Assembly (NCBI RefSeq): GCF_001424165.1
Contig: NZ_LMOJ01000028.1
Coordinates: 82,312 to 146,311, forward strand
Direction of reading: 5' to 3'
DNA length: 64,000 bases
DNA from: Massilia sp. Leaf139
GTDB taxonomy: Bacteria; Pseudomonadota; Gammaproteobacteria; Burkholderiales; Burkholderiaceae_D
Position 1 is the stretch's first letter. The number at the start of each line of letters is the position of its first letter. Both the position numbers and the translations under genes were made by a program. Of this stretch, positions 53,328 to 61,422 are shown in pieces. A model generated the notes under the pieces. That model was not told the DNA's origin. It saw only the letters and a program-made list of their open reading frames with translations, and did not search any database.

Positions 53328-53894
53328 TCAGCCGTCCGTTTTCGGGCCCACCACGCGCGCTGGATTGCCGGCCACGGTCGCCCCGGCAGGCACGTCGCGC
53401 GTGACCACGCTGCCGGCGCCGACGATCGCGTCGTCGCCAATGGTCACACCCGGCAGGATGATGGCGCCGCCGCCGATCCAGACGTTGTTCCCGATCGTGA
53501 CCGGAATGCCCGATTCCAGCCCGCTGCGGCGCAGGGCCGGATCGCGCGGATGGTCGGCGGTATAGATCTGTACCGCCGGGCCGATGCGGGTGTCGTCGCC
53601 GATCGTCACCCGCACGACATCGAGGATCACGCAGTTATAGTTGATGAAGACGCCCTTGCCGACGTGGATGTTGCTGCCGTAGTCGCAGTAGAACGGCGGA
53701 CGCAGCAAGGCGCCCTCGCCCACGCCGCCCAGGCGCTCGCGCAGCAGCGCGGCCCAGACGCTTGATGCCGCGCCGAGGGCCGCGTTGTAGCGCGCCAGCC
53801 AGGCGGCGCAGGCGGCCAGCTCAGCCTGGATGTCCGGGCAGGTGGCGTCGTAGAGCTCGCCCGCGAGCATTTTTTCCATTTCGCTGCGTTCCAC
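53328..53894 (-). CDS. Sugar O-acetyltransferase, maltose/galactoside acetyltransferase family
   Basis: A 188-residue left-handed beta-helix acetyltransferase with hexapeptide repeats (IHVGKGVFINYNCVILD, VTIGNNVWIGGGAIILPGVTIGDDAIVGAGSVVTRDVP). The N-terminal Mac domain (MEKMLAGELYDATCPDI) marks the maltose/galactoside acetyltransferase family. GTG 53894 is chosen: GAGGAG stands five bases upstream. The true acceptor sugar is unknown. Confidence 0.9.
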   Translation of the reverse strand: MERSEMEKMLAGELYDATCPDIQAELAACAAWLARYNAALGAASSVWAALLRERLGGVGEGALLRPPFYCDYGSNIHVGKGVFINYNCVILDVVRVTIGDDTRIGPAVQIYTADHPRDPALRRSGLESGIPVTIGNNVWIGGGAIILPGVTIGDDAIVGAGSVVTRDVPAGATVAGNPARVVGPKTDG

Positions 53895-53922
53895 AGGTAC
53901 TCCTCTGCTTCTCGGTGTGGTC

Positions 53923-53952
53923 GCGTGGACCGGAAACCCGTCCACCCTACGA
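53923..53952 (-). repeat. Single GTAGGGTGGAC palindrome
   Basis: A lone copy of the palindrome family with GTAGGGTGGAC and GTCCACGC arms, between the acetyltransferase start and the acylase stop. The only copy in the window without an inverted partner. Confidence 0.75.
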
Positions 53953-56199
53953 TTATTTTCCCGGGTGGTATTCGCGCTCGAGCTGCTTGCGGATGTCTTC
54001 CTTGTAGAACAGCACATCCTTGAATTCGCCGCGGCTATACATCTCGGCCTGGTCGGCAAAGTGCTTCGAGGCCGGATTGCCGCTCTGGCCGCCGGCCAGG
54101 ATGCTCTTCGCCTTGAGCTTCGGCCCGAACTCGACGGCGGCCACGAAGCTGTTGCCGCGGTCGCCGTAGATGCGTTTGGTCTTCTGCTTGGCCACCATGC
54201 CGAAGGAAGCCAGCGAGCCCCAGCTGGCCGAGGTAAAGGCGACCGGCCAGCTTGGCTTGCTGTCGTCGTATTCCTGCTGGACGTCGCCGCTGATGCGCTG
54301 GAAGCGGTTGATCTCGCCCCAGGGCGTTTTCCAGGTGCCGAAGTCGCGCGTCAGCTTGGCGCTGGCGCGGCCCAGTGCTTCGAGGCGCTCTTCGCTATTG
54401 AGCCGCGTCTGGATGAAGTCGACCGTCGGGATGTCGGCCGCCCGCGCGCGCGGCGCGTTCGCGGCCACCATTTCCTGGCCCCAGTAGACGGCCAGCGCAG
54501 TCGGCACCGAGTTCGCCGCGAAGCGCAGATCCCAGGCGCGCAAGGCGGCCACCTGCTCGGCCAGCTGCGCCTTGCGCGCGTCGCCGGCCGAGAGTGTGTC
54601 GAAATCCTGCAGCAGTTGCGGCAGCAGCGGCTCGAAGGCCGTCAGGTAGCTGTCGTAGGCGGCGGCGATCAGGCTATCCAGGGTGAGGCCCTTGGCGTTT
54701 TTCAGCACCCGTTCCGCATGCAGGCCGCGCGCGTTTTCCGGCAGCGACCACATGTAATCGGGATAGTCGGCGCGCTTCGGACTGTTCGCACCGGAGGCGC
54801 TGAAGGGCCAGTTGTTCGTGTTCGAGATATAGCCGCTGGCCGGGTTGAACAGTGTGATCGTTTCCTTGATGTCGTGCAGGCCCTGCCATTCGGTGGCCGG
54901 GTTGCTGCCGTCGACGGGTTTCGACCAGTCGAATTTCGGATCGCGCTTCGGGATGAAATTGCCGTGGAAGTAGGCGATATTCCCATCGGCGTCCGCGTAC
55001 ACGGTGTTGTTCGAGGAGTTGGTGCGCAGTTCCATCGCCTTGTAGAAGGCGTCGTAATTCTTCGCCTTGGTGCGCGAATAGGACTGGGTCAGCGCCTTGA
55101 CCGGCTCGTCCATCATTTTTACCGCGACCCATTTGCCGCCTTCGCTGCGCACGATCGGGCCGTGGTGGCTGAAGTAGGCCGTCACCGTGCGGCTACCCAT
55201 GGCGCCGTCGGGTTTTTTGAAAGGCAGCACCACCGGCACCGCGCGCAGCGCCCGCTCCTCGCCGCCGTATTTGTAGAAGAACTTGCCGCCGCGTTCGATT
55301 ACCGTTTCCAGGTATTCGTCGATCACGTCGCCGCCGCCCGAGGTGTGCATCCAGCCGGCGCGCTCGTTGAAGCCCTGGTAGATGAAGAACTGGCCCCAGG
55401 TCACGGCGCCATAGGCGTTCAGTCCCTCTTCGCTGACCATGTGGATCTCGGGGCGGAAGTAGAAGGAGGTGTGCGGATTGATCAGCAACAGCGGGTGGCC
55501 GGCAGCCGTCAGTTTCGGCGCGATCGCGAAGCCGTTCGAGCCGCGCGGCTCCTCGTCACGGACATTACGCGCATCGGCCAGCGTCGGCTTGGGGGCTTTG
55601 CCGTAGAAGGCTTCCAGATCCTTCAGCTCGATCGATTCGATGTCGCCGCCGATGCTGCCCTCGCTGAAGGAAAGCGCCATCCACGGCTCGAAGCGCGTGA
55701 GCAGCTTCGGCTTCACTTCCGGATGCGTGTGCAGGTAGAAGTTCAGGCCGTCCGCAAAGGCGTTCATCAACTCCTTCAGCCAGGCCGGGCTGGCCGCATA
55801 CTTGGCCTGCATGTCGCTTGGTGCGATGTAGAGCTTCATGCGCAGGTCGCGCCAGACTTCCTTCTCGCCCTCGACTTCGGCCAGGCGTCCCATCGCGTTG
55901 ATGTAATTGAGCTCGACGCGGTTGAAGTCGTCCTCGGCCTGGGCGTAGATCATGCCGAAGACGGCGTCGGCGTCGCTCTTTCCGAACACGTGCGGGATGC
56001 CCCATTTGTCGCGCATGACCGTGACCCGCGCCGCCATCTTCTGCCAGCGCGCCAGCTCGGCCGCGGTGGGCGCGTTGCGCGTCGCGGCCTTGGCGGCGGT
56101 CGCCCTGGCCACGGCGGGCTGCTCGGCCAGTACCGGGAAGGCGATGGCGGACAGCACACTGCCGGCCAGGGTCATTGCTGCAAAACGGGTGAGGATCAT
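53953..56199 (-). CDS. Penicillin acylase family (S45) N-terminal nucleophile hydrolase
   Basis: A 748-residue periplasmic amidohydrolase with a signal peptide (ending FPVLAEQ). An alpha chain (about 55-205), spacer and beta chain whose first residue is the nucleophile Ser221 in RGSNGFAIAPK; PHTSFYFRP and HTSGGGDVIDE are beta-chain landmarks. Autoprocessing at G220/S221 would activate it. Members cleave the amide of acyl-homoserine lactones, aculeacin or penicillins, so quorum quenching is possible but unproved. Confidence 0.88.
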   Translation of the reverse strand: MILTRFAAMTLAGSVLSAIAFPVLAEQPAVARATAAKAATRNAPTAAELARWQKMAARVTVMRDKWGIPHVFGKSDADAVFGMIYAQAEDDFNRVELNYINAMGRLAEVEGEKEVWRDLRMKLYIAPSDMQAKYAASPAWLKELMNAFADGLNFYLHTHPEVKPKLLTRFEPWMALSFSEGSIGGDIESIELKDLEAFYGKAPKPTLADARNVRDEEPRGSNGFAIAPKLTAAGHPLLLINPHTSFYFRPEIHMVSEEGLNAYGAVTWGQFFIYQGFNERAGWMHTSGGGDVIDEYLETVIERGGKFFYKYGGEERALRAVPVVLPFKKPDGAMGSRTVTAYFSHHGPIVRSEGGKWVAVKMMDEPVKALTQSYSRTKAKNYDAFYKAMELRTNSSNNTVYADADGNIAYFHGNFIPKRDPKFDWSKPVDGSNPATEWQGLHDIKETITLFNPASGYISNTNNWPFSASGANSPKRADYPDYMWSLPENARGLHAERVLKNAKGLTLDSLIAAAYDSYLTAFEPLLPQLLQDFDTLSAGDARKAQLAEQVAALRAWDLRFAANSVPTALAVYWGQEMVAANAPRARAADIPTVDFIQTRLNSEERLEALGRASAKLTRDFGTWKTPWGEINRFQRISGDVQQEYDDSKPSWPVAFTSASWGSLASFGMVAKQKTKRIYGDRGNSFVAAVEFGPKLKAKSILAGGQSGNPASKHFADQAEMYSRGEFKDVLFYKEDIRKQLEREYHPGK

Positions 56200-56234
56200 G
56201 CGGCGGTCTCCGTATCGTTGTCGTTATTGTTGGC

Positions 56235-57026
56235 TCAGCCGGCGTTGGCGAGCTTTTGCTTGAGGATCTCGTTCTCGGTCAGCAGGGTCGCCATGCGGTC
56301 TTTCAGCGCGGCGATCTCGGCCTTCAGCGCGGCCTTTTCGTCGATCGGCTCGCCGTCCGGGCCCAGCTTCTTCGGCTTGCCGGCGGCCTTCTGTTCGCGC
56401 ACCTGGCGCGCCGCCTGCTGCAGTTCCTTGCGTCCGCCGGCCACCGCCGCGATCTGCGCCTCCTGCGGCAGCGAGGCCACGTTGGCGGCGGCGTTGATCG
56501 AAATGGTGCCCGAGCGGACGGCTTCGACCAGCTGCGGCGTGGCCGCCTTCTGGATGCGTTCGATCTGGCTGATGGTATTGCTCGACACCCGCGCCGCCTT
56601 GGCGACTTCCTCGCGCGTGTTCCAGGGCGGCGGCGGACGCGAATCCATGTCGTCCGGATTCGGCACCGGCGGTTCCTCGGCCATCTGCTGGGCCATGCGC
56701 GCGGTCACGATCTCCTTCTTGCGCAGCGCGAGCAGACCGCGCTGGAAGTCGGACACGCTGCGGCGCGCCAGGTGGTTGTCGATCATCCACAGCATGACGT
56801 CTTCGATCGAGTCGAAGTTATTGTTGTGAACCGTGCGGAACGGGATGCCGTGCCTGCGGCAGATCTCGTAGCGGTTGTGGCCATCGATCAGGGTGTCGCG
56901 CCACAGCACGAGGGCATCGCGGCAGCCCTCGGCCAGCAGGCTGCGCTCGAGCGCGGCGTGTTCGATCTCGGTCAGGGGGTCGACGAAGGCGCGCAGGCGC
57001 TCGTCGATGTTGATATGGGTGTTCAC
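56235..57026 (-). CDS. ParB-like nuclease/partition-type DNA-binding protein
   Basis: A 263-residue protein. The N terminus carries a ParB/Sulfiredoxin-type domain with LIDGHNRYEICRRHGIPF; a helix-turn-helix region (TREEVAKAARVSSNTISQIERI) and a C-terminal leucine-zipper-like coiled coil (LKAEIAALKDRMATLLTENE) follow. This matches stand-alone ParB-like proteins often seen on plasmids and islands. GTG 57026 after AAGGA is chosen. A palindrome (57063-57083) lies upstream. It adjoins the tRNA-Leu gene and the prophage but is on the chromosomal side. Confidence 0.75.
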   Translation of the reverse strand: MNTHINIDERLRAFVDPLTEIEHAALERSLLAEGCRDALVLWRDTLIDGHNRYEICRRHGIPFRTVHNNNFDSIEDVMLWMIDNHLARRSVSDFQRGLLALRKKEIVTARMAQQMAEEPPVPNPDDMDSRPPPPWNTREEVAKAARVSSNTISQIERIQKAATPQLVEAVRSGTISINAAANVASLPQEAQIAAVAGGRKELQQAARQVREQKAAGKPKKLGPDGEPIDEKAALKAEIAALKDRMATLLTENEILKQKLANAG

Positions 57027-57062
57027 TCGTCGTCCTTGTGCTTCTGGTTCGGGGCATGCGGT

Positions 57063-57083
57063 GGAAGCCTGCTGCAGGCTTCC
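57063..57083. promoter_or_regulatory. Perfect palindrome upstream of ParB-like gene
   Basis: GGAAGCCTGC-t-GCAGGCTTCC, two 10-bp arms, 37 bp before the GTG start. Could be an operator or a partition-type site for the ParB-like protein, or a hairpin; no function is shown. Confidence 0.4.
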
Positions 57084-57188
57084 TGCGCCGGGGTGCATGC
57101 TACACCATTCGATCGCTCGGCCATAGGGTGCGGCCTGCCGCGGCCCATGCAATCTTGCATGTTCGACTCCACCGCCCGGCGCCTGTGC

Positions 57189-57194
57189 TAGAAT
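57189..57194 (+). promoter_or_regulatory. -10 box of tRNA-Leu
   Basis: TAGAAT ends 11 bp before the first base of the tRNA. The -35 is not clear. Confidence 0.45.
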
Positions 57195-57205
57195 CCTGCC
57201 GCGCT

Positions 57206-57292
57206 GCCCCGATGGTGAAACTGGTAGACACCCGGGACTTAAAATCCCGTGCTCGCAAGGGCGTGCCGGTTCGATTCCGGCTCGGGGCACCA
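57206..57292 (+). tRNA. tRNA-Leu (anticodon UAA), CCA encoded
   Basis: Acceptor GCCCCGA (57206-57212) pairs with TCGGGGC (57282-57288), then A and CCA (57290-57292). Anticodon stem CGGGA/TCCCG surrounds loop CTTAAAA with anticodon TAA (57240-57242). A long variable arm (GCTCGCAAGGGC region) and T-loop GGTTCGATTCC fit a class II tRNA-Leu. It reads toward the phage integrase 178 bp downstream, so its 3' end is the likely attachment site. Confidence 0.95.
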
Positions 57293-57416
57293 CGCTGCGC
57301 TCTCCCAAAGTGCATCTTTCTGCATCTTATCATTTGAAATCAAGGGCATACGGCGTTGTTTGGGCCGCTTGATTCTCAACGTACCACCTCTTTTTCTACC
57401 CGCATCAACACAGCCA

Positions 57417-57426
57417 TTACGCGTAA
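57417..57426. promoter_or_regulatory. TTACGCGTAA palindrome upstream of integrase
   Basis: A perfect 10-bp palindrome 45 bp before the integrase ATG, near related TTACGCG and TACGC motifs. It may be an arm-type or regulatory site for recombination; this is an inference. Confidence 0.3.
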
Positions 57427-57470
57427 AATACGCAGCAATTACGCGCGAGCGCGGGTATAGGAAGCTGGGT

Positions 57471-58502
57471 ATGGCGTCGATTTCAAAAGAGAAAACAGGC
57501 TGGCGTGTTCAGATCGCCATTCAAGGCGTGCGTGAGTCGCGGACGTTCGCCACCAAGGGGGAGGCCAACGCATGGGCCGCGCAGCGCGAGACCGAGATCC
57601 GAACCGAGAAGGCAACGGGCGTGCAGCGCGGCCGCACAGTCGATGACGCGTTCCGCCGCTATGAGAAGGAAGTTTCGGTGCACAAGCGCGGGCACGAAAA
57701 GGAAGCGATTCGCCTGGCTGCAATTGGCCGGATGTCGGTGGACGGTGTACCGCTGGCAGACTGGAAGCTGGCCGACGTGACGCCCGAGGTGCTGGGAAAA
57801 TGGCGCGACATGCGCCTGAAGGGTACCGAAGCGAAGAACTTCGAAGACAAGGTTCTCGGCTCGTCCGTCAACCGCGACTTGAACCTGTTGTCGCACGTGT
57901 TCTCGTCAGCCGTGAAAGAGTGGAAATGGATCGCGAAGTCGCCGACCACCGATGTCCGGCGCCCAGCCGATCCCCCGCCGCGCGACCGGCTGTACAGTGA
58001 GGACGAGGTCGAGCGCTTGTGCGCCGCCCTGGGCATCGACGTCGACCAGGCCGAGCCGGTCGAATCCGCGACCCAGCGCGTCGGCATTGCCTTCCTGTTC
58101 GCGATCGAGACCGCGATGCGCGCTGGAGAAATCTGCGGCCTGCGGCCCGAGCACATCACCGGCAGGGTGGCCACCCTGCTGGAAACGAAGAACGGGACGA
58201 AGCGCGCAGTGCCGCTCTCGTCCCGCGCCGCTGCACTCCTCCAACTCCTGCCGGCGCCGGAGGACGGCGGCACAGTGTTCGGCGTCACCTCCGCATCCCT
58301 TGATGCTCTGTTCCGAAAGGCGCGCACCCGGGCAATGATCGCCGACGGCACGTTCCACGACACGCGGCACCTTGCCATTACGCGGCTGGCCAAGAAGTTG
58401 AACGTGCTCGACTTGGCGCGCATGGTCGGGCACCGTGACCTTCGGCAACTGCAGGTATATTACAACGAATCGGCGGCCGATATCGCAGCGCGCCTGGACT
58501 GA
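57471..58502 (+). CDS. Prophage tyrosine recombinase (integrase)
   Basis: A 343-residue site-specific recombinase. Catalytic residues are R217 (ETAMRAGEICGL), K240, H296xxR299 (FHDTRH), H321 (GHRDL) and Tyr330 or 331 (QVYYNES). The N-terminal part (MASISKEKTGWRVQI) is an arm-type DNA-binding region. The start at 57471 follows a GGAAG site; upstream codons overlap the att region. Its place next to tRNA-Leu shows the prophage boundary and likely integration at the tRNA 3' end. Confidence 0.95.
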   Translation: MASISKEKTGWRVQIAIQGVRESRTFATKGEANAWAAQRETEIRTEKATGVQRGRTVDDAFRRYEKEVSVHKRGHEKEAIRLAAIGRMSVDGVPLADWKLADVTPEVLGKWRDMRLKGTEAKNFEDKVLGSSVNRDLNLLSHVFSSAVKEWKWIAKSPTTDVRRPADPPPRDRLYSEDEVERLCAALGIDVDQAEPVESATQRVGIAFLFAIETAMRAGEICGLRPEHITGRVATLLETKNGTKRAVPLSSRAAALLQLLPAPEDGGTVFGVTSASLDALFRKARTRAMIADGTFHDTRHLAITRLAKKLNVLDLARMVGHRDLRQLQVYYNESAADIAARLD

Positions 58503-58674
58503 CCTGATCGAGCACCAGTTGGCGCACCAGGTCAAGGATGTGAATGGCCGCGCCTATAACCGAGCAGCTCACCTGCCGGCGCGGCGCGACATGATGCAGT
58601 GTTGGGCAGATTTTCTGCAGAGTTTGTGCTGTAAATAATAAGTGTGTAATTCGACTTTGCTAAAGGAGTGGTAA

Positions 58675-59442
58675 ATGACCCGATCGGCCCCAACCCCTGA
58701 AGAACGCGCTACAGCCCAAGCTCTAATCCGATATCTCAGCCAGGGCCCCTTTGAGATTACAGACGTCGAACTGAAAGACACGCCTGACTTGAGATTACGG
58801 TTGAATGGTCATGCTCAGGGATACGAGCTTGCGGCTGTGCTTCCAGATGACATTCACCAAAACATAAAGGAGTTTCGCGGATGGCTCTATCATAAAAGGG
58901 GCAAGCGCGAATCCGTAGTGATCGTGCCATTAGAGCCCCACATATGGATGAAGGAAATTACTGAAAAAAAATGGGGGAAGGCACAGAAGTACGAAGCAAC
59001 TGAATTCACAAGGAACCTGATCCTGATCGTGCATCCGCCTCGAATTTTAGGAGATACATTCGATTACGATGAAGATGGGTTCATTGAACAACTTCGCATC
59101 GGAGTTAGCTGCTCTAATCATGGATTTGCTGGAATAGGATTTTGGACAGGAAAACGTTTGTTCTGGATGGATATAAGTCATAGCAAGGTTGACCATACTC
59201 AGCTTCGCTGGAAGCGCTTGTCGCTCGGCTATCCTGCTTACAGCATTTACTGCCATATGGGAACAGACGAAGAACGCCTAAACGACGCAGCAGTTAAGAC
59301 CTTCGGAATAGATGATCTACCGAAAGAGCAAGTGAAGCTTTTAAAACCACGCTCGCCCCAATTTGCCGGAATAAAGCCCCACCTCCCGAATCATATTAAA
59401 TACGAATTCCCATATAGTGATCTGTTTGAGCAGCCGAAATGA
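58675..59442 (+). CDS. Unrecognised prophage accessory protein, AT-rich
   Basis: A 255-residue protein, preceded by AAAGGAG. Its base composition is visibly AT-richer than the rest of the window, with codons such as ata, aaa, gaa and tta common, so it was acquired separately. No signal peptide or membrane helix. The layout TPDLRLRLNGHAQGYELAAV, then WGKAQKYEATEFTRNLILIVHPP is faintly like PD-(D/E)XK nuclease cores, but the acidic/Lys triad is not clean and I do not claim it. Located between integrase and lysis genes, a usual place for phage-borne accessory or defence genes. Confidence 0.6.
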   Translation: MTRSAPTPEERATAQALIRYLSQGPFEITDVELKDTPDLRLRLNGHAQGYELAAVLPDDIHQNIKEFRGWLYHKRGKRESVVIVPLEPHIWMKEITEKKWGKAQKYEATEFTRNLILIVHPPRILGDTFDYDEDGFIEQLRIGVSCSNHGFAGIGFWTGKRLFWMDISHSKVDHTQLRWKRLSLGYPAYSIYCHMGTDEERLNDAAVKTFGIDDLPKEQVKLLKPRSPQFAGIKPHLPNHIKYEFPYSDLFEQPK

Positions 59443-59475
59443 GAGTGCTCTCATTAAAGTGTTCGTGGAGTCCCA

Positions 59476-59835
59476 ATGTTCATTAAGAAGCACCAGCATC
59501 CCAACATCGAGTTCAGCCCGGTCGACGGCCAGGACGCCCCTGCCCTGGTGCACTACTTCAGCGACCGGGGCGAGCCGTTTAAGACCGTGTTGCCGCAGCT
59601 GGTTGCCGGGATGGGCCAGGAACAGGAGCGAGTATTCATCGTCGAGTCGCCGCTCAGCGAGGTGGTCGGCGGGGCGATTCGGCTGCATCGGGAACCAGAC
59701 TGGCCCGACCAGATCGTGGTCGACGAACGGCATCGCGCGTTCTTCGAGGCAGTGAAGCTTTCGCTCGCCGAGGCGATGGCGAAGATCGATCAGATCCAGT
59801 TTGTTGTCGTCGACGACGAGGACGAGCTCGTCTAA
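59476..59835 (+). CDS. Hypothetical prophage protein
   Basis: A 119-residue soluble protein, acidic at the C terminus (VVVDDEDELV), preceded by GGAG. GC content is back to the genome level. No family recognised. It follows the AT-rich gene by 33 bp and is convergent with the next gene. Confidence 0.5.
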   Translation: MFIKKHQHPNIEFSPVDGQDAPALVHYFSDRGEPFKTVLPQLVAGMGQEQERVFIVESPLSEVVGGAIRLHREPDWPDQIVVDERHRAFFEAVKLSLAEAMAKIDQIQFVVVDDEDELV

Positions 59836-59859
59836 CTTCCGTCAGAAAATTCCTCCAGG

Positions 59860-60165
59860 TTACCCGGCGCCAGCCGGCCGCAGTGTCACCAGTACTGACC
59901 ACTCCTGCACGTGCTCCGCGCCGCCCTCCCCGCGCTCATACCCCTTAAAAAGCATCTTGTCACCGTGCATGGTGACCAGCTGCGCGTTATTCAGCACCGG
60001 GATGATTGGCTCCTGGCGGGAGTCGTCGTGGCGCGCGAGCTTGGCTTCGGGTGCGCCGCCGCAAATCGTAAGCGTGAGATCGCCCGGCGTCCCCGGATCG
60101 GACTGAATCTCCCGGTCATGTTTGCGGGCGCCGCGCGAGCGCAGACGTTTAACAATACTGTACAT
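59860..60165 (-). CDS. Hypothetical phage protein
   Basis: A 101-residue basic protein (MYSIVKRLRSRGARKHD) on the same strand as the lysis genes and 19 bp after the 3TM holin-like gene. No motif recognised. Similar small orphans end the late operon in many phages of this host group. Confidence 0.45.
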   Translation of the reverse strand: MYSIVKRLRSRGARKHDREIQSDPGTPGDLTLTICGGAPEAKLARHDDSRQEPIIPVLNNAQLVTMHGDKMLFKGYERGEGGAEHVQEWSVLVTLRPAGAG

Positions 60166-60184
60166 GCGTACAGTATATCCGGAG

Positions 60185-60601
60185 TCAGACGCCCTTCACC
60201 TTTTCGACAGTCCGCAGGCTGCCGAGTCCAAGCAACGCCAGGAGGATCGTGCTCATCTCGCTGAAGTCAAACACGGGCAGCGTGATCGGATGGCCGAACC
60301 ACTGCGAAAGCACCACGGCGGCCGGGCCCAGAATGAACTTGAACGCGAAGGCGGCGCCGCACACCCAGCCGATGGCCGGACGCCAGCCGGCGACGAACAG
60401 CGACTGGCTTGCAGCCTCCACCTTGTTGATCTCCAGCTGGCCGGTCGCCAGCTTCAGGTCGGCGTCCAGCTGGGCCAACTCGCCGGCCTGGGCCATGCGC
60501 ATCACCTCGAGCTTTGCATCGTTCGCCGCTTTCGGATCGGGGAAAATGCGGTCGAACATATTCCCGAGAACCGGGATCAGTGCTGTCAGTGCTGGTGCCA
60601 T
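60185..60601 (-). CDS. 3TM-type phage holin-like protein
   Basis: A 138-residue protein with an amphipathic N-terminal helix, a charged helix (AANDAKLEVMRMAQAGELAQLDADLKLATGQ) and three hydrophobic segments near residues 65-135 (LFVAGWRPAIGWVCGAAFAFKFILG ... ILLALLGLGSLRTVEKVKG). This fits the GTA/3TM holin family. Its ATG overlaps the lysin stop (TAATG). Confidence 0.75.
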   Translation of the reverse strand: MAPALTALIPVLGNMFDRIFPDPKAANDAKLEVMRMAQAGELAQLDADLKLATGQLEINKVEAASQSLFVAGWRPAIGWVCGAAFAFKFILGPAAVVLSQWFGHPITLPVFDFSEMSTILLALLGLGSLRTVEKVKGV

Positions 60602-61098
60602 TACTTCTCTCCTACGGTCAGGGTGGCGAGTTCCCAATTGCTAGCCCACGTTTGGGGATGCGGCTTACCAGGGCGCCAAGCGTCAATGTATTGAGCCCAA
60701 CCATCGGCAGGTGTCGTAGGCAGCTTGCCCGGCAAGGTATAAATCAGCAGCCGCGCCGCGATCGCGGCTACGATGTCGTGGTAGCGCATTGCCTCCCATA
60801 GGCCTGCGGGCGTCGGCTCAACGTTGAAGTCGGCGCACAGGTTGCGCATAGTCGAGGCAACCAGGTAGTGAGTCAGCACGCCCTTGCAGCCGCCGCCCTG
60901 TTCAAACTGCCAAAACGAGGCGGCAGGGCCGTTCTCGGCTCCGCCGGCCCCGACCTGGCGACGATGCGCCAGCGATGATTCCTGCAGTGCAATGGCCAGC
61001 ATAAAGCGGCGCGCGGTGGGCGTGTCAGGGATCCCGCAGCGCGTTAGCTCGGCCAGCGCTGGCGTAATCGCCAGGTTAAGCAAGCGAAGTGGGCTCAC
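60601..61098 (-). CDS. Phage lysin-like (transglycosylase-type) protein
   Basis: A 165-residue protein. The segment AIALQESSLAHRRQ, followed by GPAASFWQFEQGGGCKGVL, resembles lysozyme-like/transglycosylase active-site surroundings (Glu in QES). GTG 61098 is used: AGGGGAGG stands seven bases upstream. It lies between two holin-like genes with overlaps (GTGA, TAATG), which fits endolysin. Direct similarity to a characterised enzyme cannot be shown here. Confidence 0.6.
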   Translation of the reverse strand: MSPLRLLNLAITPALAELTRCGIPDTPTARRFMLAIALQESSLAHRRQVGAGGAENGPAASFWQFEQGGGCKGVLTHYLVASTMRNLCADFNVEPTPAGLWEAMRYHDIVAAIAARLLIYTLPGKLPTTPADGWAQYIDAWRPGKPHPQTWASNWELATLTVGEK

Positions 61099-61331
61099 AG
61101 TTGCCTCCCCTGGGCGAGAATGCGCGAGATCAGCTCTTCCTTTTCCAGGTCTTTCAGCTCCTGCTCGCGCTTGTCCTTGCGTTTGGTGTACCAGGCATTC
61201 ATGACGAAAGTCAGGAAGCCCAGCAAGATACCGATAAGGCATGCCCATTCGTTCATCGTCAGGGCGCCGACCCCGAACGAGCCGGCCGCGCCGGCGTAGC
61301 TGCTGATCTCGGGGATGTTGGATTTGCTCAT
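61095..61331 (-). CDS. Small phage holin-like protein
   Basis: A 78-residue protein with one or two hydrophobic segments (SYAGAAGSFGVGALT, ACLIGILLGFLTFVMNAWY) and a charged C terminus (KRKDKREQELKDLEKEE). This is a class II/III holin-like layout. ATG 61331 has an AAGG site seven bases before it; ATG 61346 is an alternative. It overlaps the lysin by 4 bp. Confidence 0.72.
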   Translation of the reverse strand: MSKSNIPEISSYAGAAGSFGVGALTMNEWACLIGILLGFLTFVMNAWYTKRKDKREQELKDLEKEELISRILAQGRQL

Positions 61332-61353
61332 TAGTTGCCTTTTCATTGGGCGT

Positions 61354-61373
61354 AAAAAAAGCCGCTTGGCGGC
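61354..61373 (-). terminator. Terminator inside the prophage late region
   Basis: GCCGC-ttg-GCGGC (61361-61373) preceded by A7, so on the minus strand the hairpin runs into seven T. It separates the peptidase/tail genes from the lysis cassette. Confidence 0.7.
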
Positions 61374-61422
61374 CTGGTCAGATGGGCAACTACTACAGAA
61401 TTTGCAGTAGTTCGATCGCGCC

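Noticed and set aside
58503..58674. A short frame after the integrase stop
   Set aside because: No ribosome site or conserved features; it seems to be leader sequence for the AT-rich gene.
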